Assembly (NCBI RefSeq): GCF_003254665.1
Contig: NZ_QHGY01000003.1
Coordinates: 310,286-374,285 of the forward strand
DNA: 64,000 bases
Origin: Billgrantia lactosivorans
GTDB taxonomy: Bacteria; Pseudomonadota; Gammaproteobacteria; Pseudomonadales; Halomonadaceae
Reading direction: 5' to 3'
Shown here piece after piece: positions 35,768 through 44,972 of the stretch (positions are counted from its first letter, which is position 1; each line of letters begins with the position of its first letter). Under the pieces are notes generated by a model. It saw nothing but the letters and a program-made list of their open reading frames with translations. It made no database searches and was not told the origin of the DNA. The translations under genes and the position numbers were made by a program.

Positions 35768-36727
35768 ATGCGCAGCGGCTTCGGATTCGATCTTCGCAGC
35801 ATGGAGATTTTCGTCGAGACCCTGGAGCAGGGCAGCCAGAGCGCGGCGGCCCGGCGGCTGGGGCTCAAGCAGTCGTCGGTCTCGCAGAGCCTGGCCAACC
35901 TGGAGGAGAGCATGGGCGTGACGCTGTTCAAGCGTCATTCCCGGCCGCTCGAGCCCACCAGCGCCGGGCGCTTCTTCTACGACCGCGCCCGTCGCCTGCT
36001 CGACGACGCGCGCAACACCCGGCGCGAGCTGGTCAGCGGCGGCTTCGGCCAGCTCCACCAGGTGCGCCTGGCGCTGGTCGATTCGCTGGCCACGGCGGTG
36101 GGCCAGCCGCTGATCGAGCTGATCCGGCGCCATACCCGCGACTATACCCTGACCACCGGGCTGTCGCACATGCACGGCCACGCCCTGTTGACACGCCACG
36201 TCGATATCATCATTTCCGATGATCGGCTGGAGAACTACGATGGCCTGGAGCGCCACGCCCTGCTGCGCGAGCCCTTCGTGCTGGTGGTGCCGCTGTCGTG
36301 GAACGGCCCGCTGGACAACCTGCGCTGGCTGGCGCGCCACCTCGACTTCGTGCGCTACACGCCGCAGTCGCTGATTGGCCAGGCCATCGAGCGTCACCTG
36401 AGACTCAACCAGCTCGAGCTGCCGGCCCGCCTGCACCTCGACAACACCTTCGCCGTGCTGCGACTGGTCGGTGCCGGCGCAGGCTGGACCGTGACCACCC
36501 CGCTGTGCCTCTACCAGGCCGGCCTCGACGACCTGCAGGTCGCCGTGGCCCCGCTGCCGCTGGCCCCGCTGACGCGGGAGCTGACGCTGGTGGCGCGGCG
36601 CGACGAGCTGGGCGAGCTGCCGGCGCTGCTGGCCCGCGACAGCCGGCGCCTGCTGGAGCAGCATTTCCGCCGCCAGCTGGAGCGCTCGCTGCCCTGGCTC
36701 TCCGCCGAGGTCGTCACCCAGGCCTGA
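35768..36727 (+). CDS. LysR-family regulator of the amino-alcohol-type cluster
   Basis: The 319-residue protein has a LysR helix-turn-helix (QSAAARRLGLKQSSVSQSLANLEE, about residues 23-46) and an effector-binding domain. It lies upstream of, and in the same direction as, the TRAP-ligase-dehydrogenase operon. That operon's leader has a LysR-type dyad at 36811-36827, making regulation of the following genes the simplest reading. The effector is unknown. Confidence 0.9.
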   Translation: MRSGFGFDLRSMEIFVETLEQGSQSAAARRLGLKQSSVSQSLANLEESMGVTLFKRHSRPLEPTSAGRFFYDRARRLLDDARNTRRELVSGGFGQLHQVRLALVDSLATAVGQPLIELIRRHTRDYTLTTGLSHMHGHALLTRHVDIIISDDRLENYDGLERHALLREPFVLVVPLSWNGPLDNLRWLARHLDFVRYTPQSLIGQAIERHLRLNQLELPARLHLDNTFAVLRLVGAGAGWTVTTPLCLYQAGLDDLQVAVAPLPLAPLTRELTLVARRDELGELPALLARDSRRLLEQHFRRQLERSLPWLSAEVVTQA

Positions 36728-36728
36728 G

Positions 36729-36760
36729 CCTGCCTGCCTGCCTGCCGCCGTCCGTCCGTC
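36729..36760. repeat. short tetranucleotide repeats
   Basis: Just after the lysR stop the sequence has about four copies of CTGC/TGCC, then three of CCGT (TCCGTCCGTCGT). The tract is intergenic and no frame runs across it. Confidence 0.6.
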
Positions 36761-36810
36761 GTGCACCGGACGGGGGCGTCGGTCGCCAGCGGCGTACCCT
36801 TCGCGAGCAC

Positions 36811-36827
36811 TATCGATTTCATCGATA
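36811..36827. promoter_or_regulatory. LysR-type operator dyad upstream of dctQMP
   Basis: TATCGATTTCATCGATA is a perfect 7-bp inverted repeat with a TTC centre and contains a T-N11-A core with CGAT arms. A further half-site, TTATCGAT, lies at 36843-36850, closer to the dctQ start at 36913. This recognition-plus-activation spacing is typical of LysR-controlled promoters. Confidence 0.55.
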
Positions 36828-36912
36828 CATCTGACGTCGCCGTTATCGATGCTGATTGCGCACTCCGCCATTGCGTCCGAAGACTGAGCGAAACCCAAGC
36901 GATCGGTGCTGG

Positions 36913-37443
36913 ATGATGCCAAGAATAATAACGCTCTACGTGCGTTGGGTGGACGCGTTCAACCGGGTGGTGGGGCGCGTCGTGATGTTCATGATCTTCG
37001 TCATGATTGGCGTGCTGCTGTTCGCCTCGGTGTCGCGTACCGCCTTCAACAGTCCGCTGATCTGGAGCGTCGAGGTCTCGCAGTTCATGATGGCCGCCTA
37101 CTACCTGCTGGGCGGCGCCTACGCCATGCAGATGGGCGCCCACGTGCGCATGGACCTGTTCTACTCGCGCTGGTCGGACCGCACCCGGGCCGCCGTCGAC
37201 GCCGTTACCGTCGTGCTGCTGCTGGTCTTCCTCGGTGCCCTGCTGGCCGGGGGCATCTCCAGCACCGAGTACGCGCTGCGCTACGGCGAGAAGAGCTACA
37301 CCTCCTGGTCGCCGCCCCTGGCGCCGATCAAGATCGTCATGACCTTCGGCGTGCTGCTCATGCTGCTGCAGAGCGTCTCGACCCTGTTCAAGGACATCGC
37401 CCTGGCGCGCGGCCTCTCCCTGGAAGGGGGCGCCGGCGAATGA
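36913..37443 (+). CDS. dctQ: TRAP transporter small permease (DctQ family)
   Basis: The 176-residue protein has four hydrophobic segments and an SVEVSQFMMAAYYLLGGAYAM stretch followed by GAHVRMDLFY, the DctQ pattern. Two adjacent ATGs (36913, 36916) could start it and the Shine-Dalgarno sequence is weak. Its stop overlaps the dctM start as ATGA (37440-37443), so the permease subunits are translationally coupled. First structural gene of the cluster running to 44972. Confidence 0.92.
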   Translation: MMPRIITLYVRWVDAFNRVVGRVVMFMIFVMIGVLLFASVSRTAFNSPLIWSVEVSQFMMAAYYLLGGAYAMQMGAHVRMDLFYSRWSDRTRAAVDAVTVVLLLVFLGALLAGGISSTEYALRYGEKSYTSWSPPLAPIKIVMTFGVLLMLLQSVSTLFKDIALARGLSLEGGAGE

Positions 37444-38762
37444 GCTACCAGATGATCGCGGCGCTGATGTTCTCCACCATGATGCTGCTGCTGCTCACCG
37501 GGCAGCGGGTGTTCGGCGTGATCGGCTTCGTCGGCGCCGCCTCGGCGCTGCTGCTGTGGGGCCAGGGCGGGGTGGAGATGCCGTTCAGCGCCGCCATCCA
37601 GCTGATGAACTGGTACCCGCTGCTGACCCTGCCGCTGTTCATCTACATGGGCTACATGCTCTCCGAGTCGGGTATCGCCAGCGAACTCTACGAGATGTTC
37701 CACGTCTGGATGGGCTCGCTCAGGGGCGGCCTGGCGGTGGGCACCATCGGCCTGATGGTGGTGGTCTCGGCAATGAACGGGCTGAGCGTGGCGGGCATGG
37801 CCATCGGCGCCACGATCGCCCTGCCGGAGCTGCTGCGGCGCGGCTACGACAAGATCATGGTCACCGGCGTGATCCAGGCCGGTAGTTCGCTCGGCATCCT
37901 GGTGCCACCCAGCGTGGTGCTGGTGCTCTACGGCATGATCGCGCGCCAGCCGGTCAGCCAGCTGTGGCTGGCCGGGGCCATTCCCGGGCTGATCCTGGCC
38001 GGGCTGTTCGTGATCTACATCGTCATCCGCTGCCGGCTGCAGCCGCATCTCGGCCCGGCGCTGCCCGCCGAGGAGCGCCAGATGAGCCTGGGCGCGAAGC
38101 TCAAGCTGCTGCGCGCCGGCATCCTGCCGCTGCTGATCTTCTTCTTCATGACCGGCCTGTTCCTGATGGGGGTGACCAGCCTGGTCGAGAGCTCGGCGGT
38201 GGGGGCGGTGGCCGCCACCCTGGCCGCGCTGTTCAAGGGCCGCCTGACCTGGAAGGTGATCGAGAGCACGGTACACAAGACGCTCGGCATCAGCTGCATG
38301 TTCATGTGGATCATCCTCGCCGCGCTGTGCTTCGGCGCGGTGTTCGACGGCCTCGGTGCGGTGCGCGCCATCGAGAGCATGTTCCTCGACCGCATCGGCA
38401 TGAGCCCGTGGCAAATACTCGTGATGATGCAGCTCTCCTACATCCTGCTCGGCATGTTCCTCGACGACACCGCCATGCTGGTGATCGTGGCGCCGCTCTA
38501 CGTGCCGCTGGTGATCAGCCTGGGCTTCGACCCGATCTGGTACGGCGTGCTCTACACCATCACCGTGCAGATCGCCTACATGACCCCGCCGTTCGGCTAC
38601 AACCTGTTCCTGATGCGCGCCATGGCGCCGCCGGAAATCTCGCTCAGCGACATCTACCGCAGCGTCTGGCCCTTCGTCGGCATCATGCTGATCGGGCTGG
38701 CGCTGATCACGATCTTCCCGCAGCTCGCGCTGTGGCTGCCGCAGCTCTACCGCGGCTACTGA
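37440..38762 (+). CDS. dctM: TRAP transporter large permease (DctM family)
   Basis: The 440-residue membrane protein has the TRAP-L features VTGVIQAGSSLGILVPPSVV and FDPIWYGVLYTITVQIAYMTPPFG. It forms the transport core with the overlapping dctQ product and the receptor at 38841. The order Q-M-P here differs from the P-Q-M order at 1170-4069, so the two systems were not copied from one another recently. Confidence 0.94.
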   Translation: MSYQMIAALMFSTMMLLLLTGQRVFGVIGFVGAASALLLWGQGGVEMPFSAAIQLMNWYPLLTLPLFIYMGYMLSESGIASELYEMFHVWMGSLRGGLAVGTIGLMVVVSAMNGLSVAGMAIGATIALPELLRRGYDKIMVTGVIQAGSSLGILVPPSVVLVLYGMIARQPVSQLWLAGAIPGLILAGLFVIYIVIRCRLQPHLGPALPAEERQMSLGAKLKLLRAGILPLLIFFFMTGLFLMGVTSLVESSAVGAVAATLAALFKGRLTWKVIESTVHKTLGISCMFMWIILAALCFGAVFDGLGAVRAIESMFLDRIGMSPWQILVMMQLSYILLGMFLDDTAMLVIVAPLYVPLVISLGFDPIWYGVLYTITVQIAYMTPPFGYNLFLMRAMAPPEISLSDIYRSVWPFVGIMLIGLALITIFPQLALWLPQLYRGY

Positions 38763-38840
38763 CCCCAGGAGGTGAACCAAGGCACGACGACGAATACCGC
38801 GATTCTTCCGACAACAAGCAACAACAGCAGGAGAAGAGAC

Positions 38841-39899
38841 ATGACCAATCGTCGCGATTTTCTCAAGAAGGCGGGCCTGGCCACCGCCGCCACCGTCGGG
38901 GCCACGACCCTTTCGGCGCCCTACGTGCACGCCCAGTCGCGCAGCCCGATCCGCTGGCGCCTGCAGACCTACGCCGGCCCGGCGCTGGCCGAGCACGTGA
39001 TCAAGCCCTCCATCGACGCCTTCAACAAGGCCGCCAACGGCGAGATGGAGATCGAGCTCTACTACGCCGACCAGTTGGTGCCCACCGGCGAGCTGTTCCG
39101 CGCCATGCAGCGCGGCACCATCGACGCCGTGCAGAGCGACGACGACTCGATCAACGCCCCGGTCGACGTCTCGGTATTCGGCGGCTACTTCCCGTTCGCC
39201 TCGCGCTACAGCCTCGACGTGCCGGCGCTGTTCCACCACTACGGCCTCAAGGAGATCTGGGAGGAAGCCTACGGCGAGGTCGAGGGCGTCACCTGGCTGG
39301 GCTCGGGTGCCTGGGACCCGTGCAACTTCGTCACCCGCGAGCCGATCCGCAGCCTCGACGACCTGGAGGGCAAGCGCGTCTTCACCTTCCCCACCGCGGG
39401 TCGCTTCCTGAGCCGCTTCGGCGTGGTGCCGGTGACCCTGCCGTGGGAGGACATCGAGGTCGCCATGCAGACCCGCGAGCTCGACGGCATCGCCTGGGCC
39501 GGCATCACCGAGGCCTACACCGTGGGCTGGGCCGACGTCAGCAGCTACTACCTGACCAACAACATCTCCGGTGCCTGGGCCGGCTCCTACTTCGCCAACA
39601 CCGAGCGCTGGAACGAGGTCCCCGAGCACCTGCAGACGCTGTTCAAGCTGTGCATGGACAGCTCCCACTACTACCGCCAGCACTGGTACTGGTGGGGCGA
39701 GGCCCACTACCGCACCACCGGCGGCAAGCTGGAGCTGACCTCGATTCCCGAGGAGGAGTGGCAGCGGCTCGAGGACGAGGCGCTGGCCTTCTGGGACGAG
39801 ATCGCCGAGGAGAGCGAGCGCAGCGCCCGGGTGGTGGAGATCCTCAAGGCGTACCGCGAGACCATGCAGCAGGCAGGGCCTCCCTACCGCTACGGTTGA
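38841..39899 (+). CDS. dctP: TRAP periplasmic solute receptor with Tat signal
   Basis: The 352-residue receptor begins TNRRDFLKKAG, a twin-arginine export signal, followed by ATVGATTLSAPYVHAQ. The body resembles DctP receptors that bind 2-oxoacids or amines (RWRLQTYAGPALAEHVIKP near the start). CAGGAGAAGAGAC precedes the ATG at 38841. Tat export implies folding in the cytoplasm before export. Cluster context suggests an amine-type or amino-alcohol ligand, which would be unusual for TRAP systems; this is inference. Confidence 0.9.
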   Translation: MTNRRDFLKKAGLATAATVGATTLSAPYVHAQSRSPIRWRLQTYAGPALAEHVIKPSIDAFNKAANGEMEIELYYADQLVPTGELFRAMQRGTIDAVQSDDDSINAPVDVSVFGGYFPFASRYSLDVPALFHHYGLKEIWEEAYGEVEGVTWLGSGAWDPCNFVTREPIRSLDDLEGKRVFTFPTAGRFLSRFGVVPVTLPWEDIEVAMQTRELDGIAWAGITEAYTVGWADVSSYYLTNNISGAWAGSYFANTERWNEVPEHLQTLFKLCMDSSHYYRQHWYWWGEAHYRTTGGKLELTSIPEEEWQRLEDEALAFWDEIAEESERSARVVEILKAYRETMQQAGPPYRYG

Positions 39900-40024
39900 G
39901 GCAAGGGCGGGAGCGCCGGGCCCGGTTCGGTGCTCCCGCCGGCTGTATCGAACGGTTTCGAAGCACGGTATTGACGAACCGATTCGAAGAACAATGACAA
40001 CGAAGGGTGGACGAGGAAGCAGCG

Positions 40025-41404
40025 ATGAGCCGACTTCAGGCGAGAGACGTGAAGAGTGCCGACGACGCCCGGCGGATCGTCGAACAGCGTGGCCTGAGCC
40101 ACGTCAAGGTCGGCATGTTCGACATCGACGGCGTGATGGTCGGCAAGTACATGCGCCGCGACAAGTTCTTCCACGCGCTGAGCGAAGGCTTCGCCTTCTG
40201 CGACGTGGTGCTGGGCTGGGACAGCAAGGACGAGCTCTACGACAACGTCACCTACACCGGCTGGCACACCGGCTACCCGGACGCCGCGCTGCGGGTGATC
40301 CCCGAGAGCTGCCGCGAGCTGCCCTGCGAGGGCGACATGCTGCTGTTCCTGGCCGAGTTCACCGGCCCGGCCGAGGCGATCTGCCCGCGCGGGCTGCTGC
40401 GCCGCGTGCTGGCCAAGGCCGAGGCGATGGGCTTCGCCGCCTGCGGCGCGCTGGAGTACGAGTTCTTCCTGTTCCAGGAGACCCCCGAGTCGGTGCGCGA
40501 GAAAGGCTTTCGCGGCCTCAAGCCGCTGACCCCCGACATGATGGGCTACTCGATGCTCAGAAGCTCGGTGCACGGCGAGCTCTACCACGAGCTGCTGGGC
40601 CTGGCCGAGGCGATGGACTTCCCCATCGAGGGCCTGCACACCGAGACCGGCCCCGGCGTGCTGGAGGCGGCGATCCGCGTCGACGAGGCGCTGGCCGCCG
40701 GCGACAAGGGCGCGCTGTTCAAGACCTTCACCAAGGTATGGGCGCAGCGCCGCGGGCTGATGGCCACCTTCATGGCCAAGTGGTCGCCGGACTACCCCGG
40801 CCAGAGCGGCCACATCCACCTTTCGCTCAACCGGCTCGACAGCGGCGAATCGGCCTTCTTCGATGCCGACCAGCCCCACGGCATGAGCGATATCCAGCGC
40901 CACTTCGTCGCCGGCCAGCAGCAGCTGATGCCGCAGTTCCTGGCCATGTTCGCGCCCACGGTGAACAGCTATACCCGCCTGATCCCCGGCTTCTGGGCGC
41001 CCACCGATGCCACCTGGGGGGTGGAGAACCGCACCACCGCACTGCGGGTGATTCCCGGCAGCGCCAAGTCGCAGCGGGTCGAGTACCGCCTGGGCAGCGC
41101 CGACGCCAACCCCTACCTGGCGCTGGCCGCGGCGATCGGCTCGGGGCTCCACGGCATCGAGCACCGCCTCGAGCCGGATGAAAGGGTCACCGGCAACGCC
41201 TACGCGCTGGCCCACCCCGAGCATCAGGCGCTGTCGCGCACGCTGTGGGAAGCGGCCCAGCGGTTGAAAGCTTCCGACGCGGCGCGCAGCCTGTTCGGCG
41301 ACGCCTTCGTCGAGCACTTCGCCGCCACGCGGGAGTGGGAGGAGCGCCAGTTCCGCCGGCATATCACCGATTGGGAGTTAGACCGCTATTTCGAAATCAT
41401 ATGA
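40025..41404 (+). CDS. glutamine-synthetase-like gamma-glutamyl ligase
   Basis: The 459-residue protein has GS folds: N-terminal FDIDGVMVGKY, catalytic-domain ALEYEFFLF (metal Glu pair), TETGPGVLEAAI, GHIHLSL and ENRTTALRVIPG. It is shorter than ammonia-type class I GlnA, and its loops resemble ligases that couple glutamate to amines (PuuA, GlnA3/GlnA4, IpuC types). The expected reaction is L-glutamate + amine + ATP to gamma-glutamyl amide. An aldehyde dehydrogenase, iron alcohol dehydrogenase and amidotransferase-type hydrolase follow, suggesting that the amine bears a hydroxyl group. Confidence 0.85.
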   Translation: MSRLQARDVKSADDARRIVEQRGLSHVKVGMFDIDGVMVGKYMRRDKFFHALSEGFAFCDVVLGWDSKDELYDNVTYTGWHTGYPDAALRVIPESCRELPCEGDMLLFLAEFTGPAEAICPRGLLRRVLAKAEAMGFAACGALEYEFFLFQETPESVREKGFRGLKPLTPDMMGYSMLRSSVHGELYHELLGLAEAMDFPIEGLHTETGPGVLEAAIRVDEALAAGDKGALFKTFTKVWAQRRGLMATFMAKWSPDYPGQSGHIHLSLNRLDSGESAFFDADQPHGMSDIQRHFVAGQQQLMPQFLAMFAPTVNSYTRLIPGFWAPTDATWGVENRTTALRVIPGSAKSQRVEYRLGSADANPYLALAAAIGSGLHGIEHRLEPDERVTGNAYALAHPEHQALSRTLWEAAQRLKASDAARSLFGDAFVEHFAATREWEERQFRRHITDWELDRYFEII

Positions 41405-41593
41405 GGTTGGGCCGGCTGCACGACGCCAGCACTGCGTTGGAGCGCCTCGAAATCTGCTCATTGGCTACAGCCAACTCCGCGCTTTCTCGTTGCTCCGCCT
41501 TGTTCTGACGCCGTTCGCTCGGCCCCGAAAGGTTAGGGTAAGTGGGGCCGCGTGCTGGATCTGGCTCCCGCTATTGGAAGGGATGAAGACATT
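41405..41593. other. untranslated region upstream of aldehyde dehydrogenase
   Basis: This 189-base gap inside the cluster is unlike its neighbours. It carries a TTGGCT/AGCCAA inverted repeat (41460-41473) with only a 2-base centre, and a distinctive stretch reading ACTCCGCGCTTTCTCG and GTTGCTCCGCCTTGTTCTGA. No frame fits either flanking protein. It may be a dispersed extragenic element or a processing site; a genome-wide copy search would decide. Confidence 0.3.
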
Positions 41594-42979
41594 ATGGCCA
41601 TACAGAAGACGATTTCCCCGGTCGACGGCTCCGTCTACGTCGAGCGGGAGCTGGCCGACCCGGCGCGGGTCGAGGCGGCGCTGGAGCGGGCGGTGGCGGC
41701 GCAGCGGGCCTGGCGCGAGACGAGCCTCGCCGAACGCGCGCGGCTGTGCTCGCGCATGGTCGATCTCTTCGTCGCCCGGCGTGACGAGCTGGCGCTGGAG
41801 CTGACCTGGCAAATGGGGCGGCCGATCGCCGTGGCCGGCGGCGAGATCGGCGGCTTCGAGGAGCGCGCGCGCACCATGATCGCCCTGGCCGACGAGGCCC
41901 TGGCACCGCTCCGCCTGGCCGACAAGCCCGGTTTCACCCGCTACATCACGCGCGAGCCGCTGGGCGTGTCGTTCATCGTCGCGCCGTGGAACTTCCCCTT
42001 CATGACCGCGGTGAACGCCGTGGTGCCGGCGATCATGGCCGGCAACGCGGTGATCCTCAAGCACTCCGCCCAGACCCCGCTGTGCGCCGAGCGCTTCCAG
42101 CAGGCCTTCGACGAGGCCGGCTTGCCGGAGGGCGTTTTCCAGCACCTGCACCTCTCTCACGCCGCCGCCGAGGCGGTGATCCAGGACGCGCGCATCGCCC
42201 ATGTCTCCTTCACCGGCTCGGTGGCGGGCGGGGCGATGGTCGAGCGCAACGCCGCCGGGCGCTTCATCGCCACCGGGCTGGAGCTCGGCGGCAAGGACCC
42301 GGCCTATATCCGTGGCGACGTGAACCTCGACGAGGCGGTGCCGGGCGTGATGGACGGTGCCTTCTTCAATTCCGGTCAGAGCTGCTGCGGCATCGAGCGC
42401 CTCTACGTGCACGCCTCGATCTTCGACGACTTCGTCGCACGCGCGGTGGCCTGGGTGCGCCAGCTCAAGCTCGGCAACCCCACCGATCCCGCAACCACCC
42501 TGGGGCCGCTGGTGCGCCCCGCGGCGGCGGACTTCGTGCGCGGCCAGGTCGAGGAGGCGGTGGCCGCCGGCGCCACGGCGTGGATTGACCCCGGCGACTA
42601 CCCGCTGTCGCGGCCGGGCAGCGCCTACCTGGCGCCGCAGGTGCTGACCGGGGTCGACCACAGGATGCGGGCGATGCGCGAGGAGAGCTTCGGCCCGGTG
42701 GTCGGCATCATGCCGGTGGCCGACGACGACGAGGCCGTGCGGCTGATGAACGACAGCGACTTCGGCCTCACCGCGGCGGTGTTCACCCGCGACCTGGCCG
42801 CGGGCGAGGCGCTGGCCGCACGCCTCGAGGCCGGCACCGTGTTCACCAACCGCTGCGACTACCTCGACCCCGAGCTGGCCTGGACCGGGGTCAAGCGGTC
42901 GGGGCGCGGCTGTTCCCTGTCGCGCCTGGGCTACGAGACCCTGACCCGGCCCAAGTCCTTCCACCTGAAACACGCCTGA
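41594..42979 (+). CDS. aldehyde dehydrogenase of the gamma-glutamyl amine cluster
   Basis: The 461-residue NAD(P)-linked aldehyde dehydrogenase has IVAPWNFPFMTAVNAVVPAI, the catalytic-Glu region LELGGKDPAY and the nucleophile C264 in GQSCCGIER. Downstream of a gamma-glutamyl ligase it is expected to oxidise a gamma-glutamyl aminoaldehyde (or free aldehyde) to the acid. It is followed 19 bases later by the iron alcohol dehydrogenase that would generate the aldehyde. Confidence 0.92.
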   Translation: MAIQKTISPVDGSVYVERELADPARVEAALERAVAAQRAWRETSLAERARLCSRMVDLFVARRDELALELTWQMGRPIAVAGGEIGGFEERARTMIALADEALAPLRLADKPGFTRYITREPLGVSFIVAPWNFPFMTAVNAVVPAIMAGNAVILKHSAQTPLCAERFQQAFDEAGLPEGVFQHLHLSHAAAEAVIQDARIAHVSFTGSVAGGAMVERNAAGRFIATGLELGGKDPAYIRGDVNLDEAVPGVMDGAFFNSGQSCCGIERLYVHASIFDDFVARAVAWVRQLKLGNPTDPATTLGPLVRPAAADFVRGQVEEAVAAGATAWIDPGDYPLSRPGSAYLAPQVLTGVDHRMRAMREESFGPVVGIMPVADDDEAVRLMNDSDFGLTAAVFTRDLAAGEALAARLEAGTVFTNRCDYLDPELAWTGVKRSGRGCSLSRLGYETLTRPKSFHLKHA

Positions 42980-42998
42980 GCTGGCCCAGGAGAGCGCC

Positions 42999-44180
42999 AT
43001 GAGCCACGACATGAACCACTACACCATGGGCTGGAACTACCCCACCCACATCCTCACCGGGGCGGGGCGCATTCGTGACCTGCCCCAGGCGTGCCAGGCG
43101 CTGGGCATGGGCGCGCCGCTGCTGGTCACCGACCCCGGCCTGGCGGCGCTGCCGATGGTGCAGCAGTGCGTGCAGGCGTGCCAGGACGCCGGCCTGCGCA
43201 TTGCCGTGTTCAGCCAGGTCAAGGGCAACCCCACCGGGCGCAACGTACTCGACGGCATGGCCGCCTTCCGCAACGGCAGCCACGACGGCGTGATCGCCTT
43301 CGGCGGCGGTTCGGGGCTCGACGCCGCCAAGGCGGTGGCGCTGATGGCCAACCAGCGCGAGGGGCTGTCGCTGTGGTCACTGGAGGATGTCGGCGACAAC
43401 TGGAAGAACGCCGACGCCCAGGCCATCGCCCCTATCGTCGCCGTGCCGACCACCGCCGGCACCGGCTCCGAGGTGGGACGCGCCTCGGTGATCACCGACG
43501 AGGCGGAACACGTCAAGCGCATCATCTTCCACCCCGCCATGGTGCCGGCCACGGTGATCCTCGACCCCGAGCTCACCGTGGGGCTGCCGCCGGCGATCAC
43601 TGCCGCCACCGGCATGGATGCGCTGTCGCACTGCCTGGAGGCGTGGTGCTCGCCGTTCTACCACCCCATGGCCGAGGGCATCGCCGTGGAGGGCATGCGC
43701 CGCATCGACCTCTACCTGCAGCGTGCCTACAGCGACGGCCACGATCTCGAGGCGCGCATGAACATGCTGGTGGCGTCGAGCATGGGCGCCACCGCCTTCC
43801 AGCGCGGTCTGGGCGCCATGCACGCGCTGGCGCATCCGCTCGGGGCGCTTTACGATGCCCACCACGGAACCCTGAACGCGGTGCTGATGCCCTACGTGCT
43901 GCGTGCCAACGAACGCGCCATCGGCGAGCCGATGGTACGCCTGGGACGCTATCTCAACCTCGACCAGCCGGGCACGGCCGCGGTGATCGACTGGGTGCTG
44001 GCGCTGCGCGAGCGTCTCGGCATCCCGCACTCCCTGGCGGAGCTCGGCATCGACACACGCCAGGCCGACAAGGTCGGGCGCATGGCGGTGGCGGACCCGT
44101 CGTCGGGCAGCAACCCGGTCGCCTTCGACGCCGACGAGTACCGCGGCATCTTCGTCGCCGCCGCGGAGGGCCGTCTGTGA
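42999..44180 (+). CDS. iron-containing alcohol dehydrogenase
   Basis: The 393-residue protein is a group III metal-dependent alcohol dehydrogenase. NAD-binding GGGSGLDAAKAVAL, the PTTAGTGSE motif and the metal ligands in GMDALSHCLE and HALAHPLGALYDAHHG are all visible. It oxidises a primary alcohol to the aldehyde. In this operon a gamma-glutamylated amino alcohol, such as a glutamylethanolamide-like compound, is the natural candidate. CCAGGAGAGCGCC precedes the ATG. Confidence 0.93.
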   Translation: MSHDMNHYTMGWNYPTHILTGAGRIRDLPQACQALGMGAPLLVTDPGLAALPMVQQCVQACQDAGLRIAVFSQVKGNPTGRNVLDGMAAFRNGSHDGVIAFGGGSGLDAAKAVALMANQREGLSLWSLEDVGDNWKNADAQAIAPIVAVPTTAGTGSEVGRASVITDEAEHVKRIIFHPAMVPATVILDPELTVGLPPAITAATGMDALSHCLEAWCSPFYHPMAEGIAVEGMRRIDLYLQRAYSDGHDLEARMNMLVASSMGATAFQRGLGAMHALAHPLGALYDAHHGTLNAVLMPYVLRANERAIGEPMVRLGRYLNLDQPGTAAVIDWVLALRERLGIPHSLAELGIDTRQADKVGRMAVADPSSGSNPVAFDADEYRGIFVAAAEGRL

Positions 44181-44252
44181 ACGAAGCCGGCCGCCGTGCC
44201 GCGGCTGGCGGGCAGGGAGACCAGGCAAGGTCCAATCAAAGGAGATTCACCG

Positions 44253-44972
44253 ATGCGCATCGGGCTACTGCAGTGCGATGACGTGGCGCCGGAGCTGCGC
44301 GAGGCCCACGGCAACTACCCGGCGATGTTCGCCGCCCTGTTCCAGCGGGTCGACCCCACGCTGGAATTCCGGGTGTGGCGCTGTCTCGACGGCGAGATCC
44401 CCGACGACATCGAGGCCGTCGACGCCTGGATGACCACCGGCTCGAAGCACGGCGTCAACGATGGGCTGGCCTGGGTCGACGACCTGAGCGACTTCGTGCG
44501 CAAGCTGTGGCGGGCCGGCAAGCCGCTGGTGGGCATCTGCTTCGGCCATCAGCTGATGGCGAGGGCATTGGGCGGCGAGGTGGTCAAGAGCGAACGCGGC
44601 TGGGGCGTCGGCATGTCGTTCAACCGCGTCACGGCGCGGGCCGAGTGGATGGAGCCCTGGCAGCCGGGGCTCGACCTGCTGGTCAGCCACCAGGACCAGG
44701 TCGAGGCGCTGCCGCCCGAGGCCATCGTCGTCGGCGGCAGCGACTTCTGCCCCCACTACCTGATGCAGATCGGCGAGCATTTCCTCGGCGTGCAGGGCCA
44801 CCCTGAATTCACCAAGGAATACTCGCGCGACCTGATGGCGCTGCGCCGCGAGCTGGTCGGCGACGAGCGCGTGCGCGAAGGGCAGAACTCGCTTGCCATC
44901 GAGGTCGACGACACCCTGATGGCGCGCTGGATCCTCAATTTCCTGCGGCGTGCGATAGCGGCGCGCGCCTGA
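44253..44972 (+). CDS. class I glutamine amidotransferase-type gamma-glutamyl hydrolase
   Basis: The 239-residue stand-alone GATase domain keeps the triad C96 (GICFGHQ), H183 and E185 (GHPEF). In gamma-glutamyl amine pathways such enzymes split the gamma-glutamyl amide, returning glutamate and the oxidised amine. That would close the cycle begun by the ligase at 40025. AAAGGAGATTCACC gives a strong start at 44253. Its last 38 bases overlap the convergent cadA gene. Confidence 0.85.
   Translation: MRIGLLQCDDVAPELREAHGNYPAMFAALFQRVDPTLEFRVWRCLDGEIPDDIEAVDAWMTTGSKHGVNDGLAWVDDLSDFVRKLWRAGKPLVGICFGHQLMARALGGEVVKSERGWGVGMSFNRVTARAEWMEPWQPGLDLLVSHQDQVEALPPEAIVVGGSDFCPHYLMQIGEHFLGVQGHPEFTKEYSRDLMALRRELVGDERVREGQNSLAIEVDDTLMARWILNFLRRAIAARA

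Noticed and set aside
36729-36760. Tetranucleotide repeats as a phase-variation switch
   Set aside because: Copy numbers are low and the tract lies outside any coding frame or promoter spacer I could define.
37296-39707. 803-codon minus-strand frame opposite dctQMP
   Set aside because: Length arises from GC bias; three real genes lie on the other strand.
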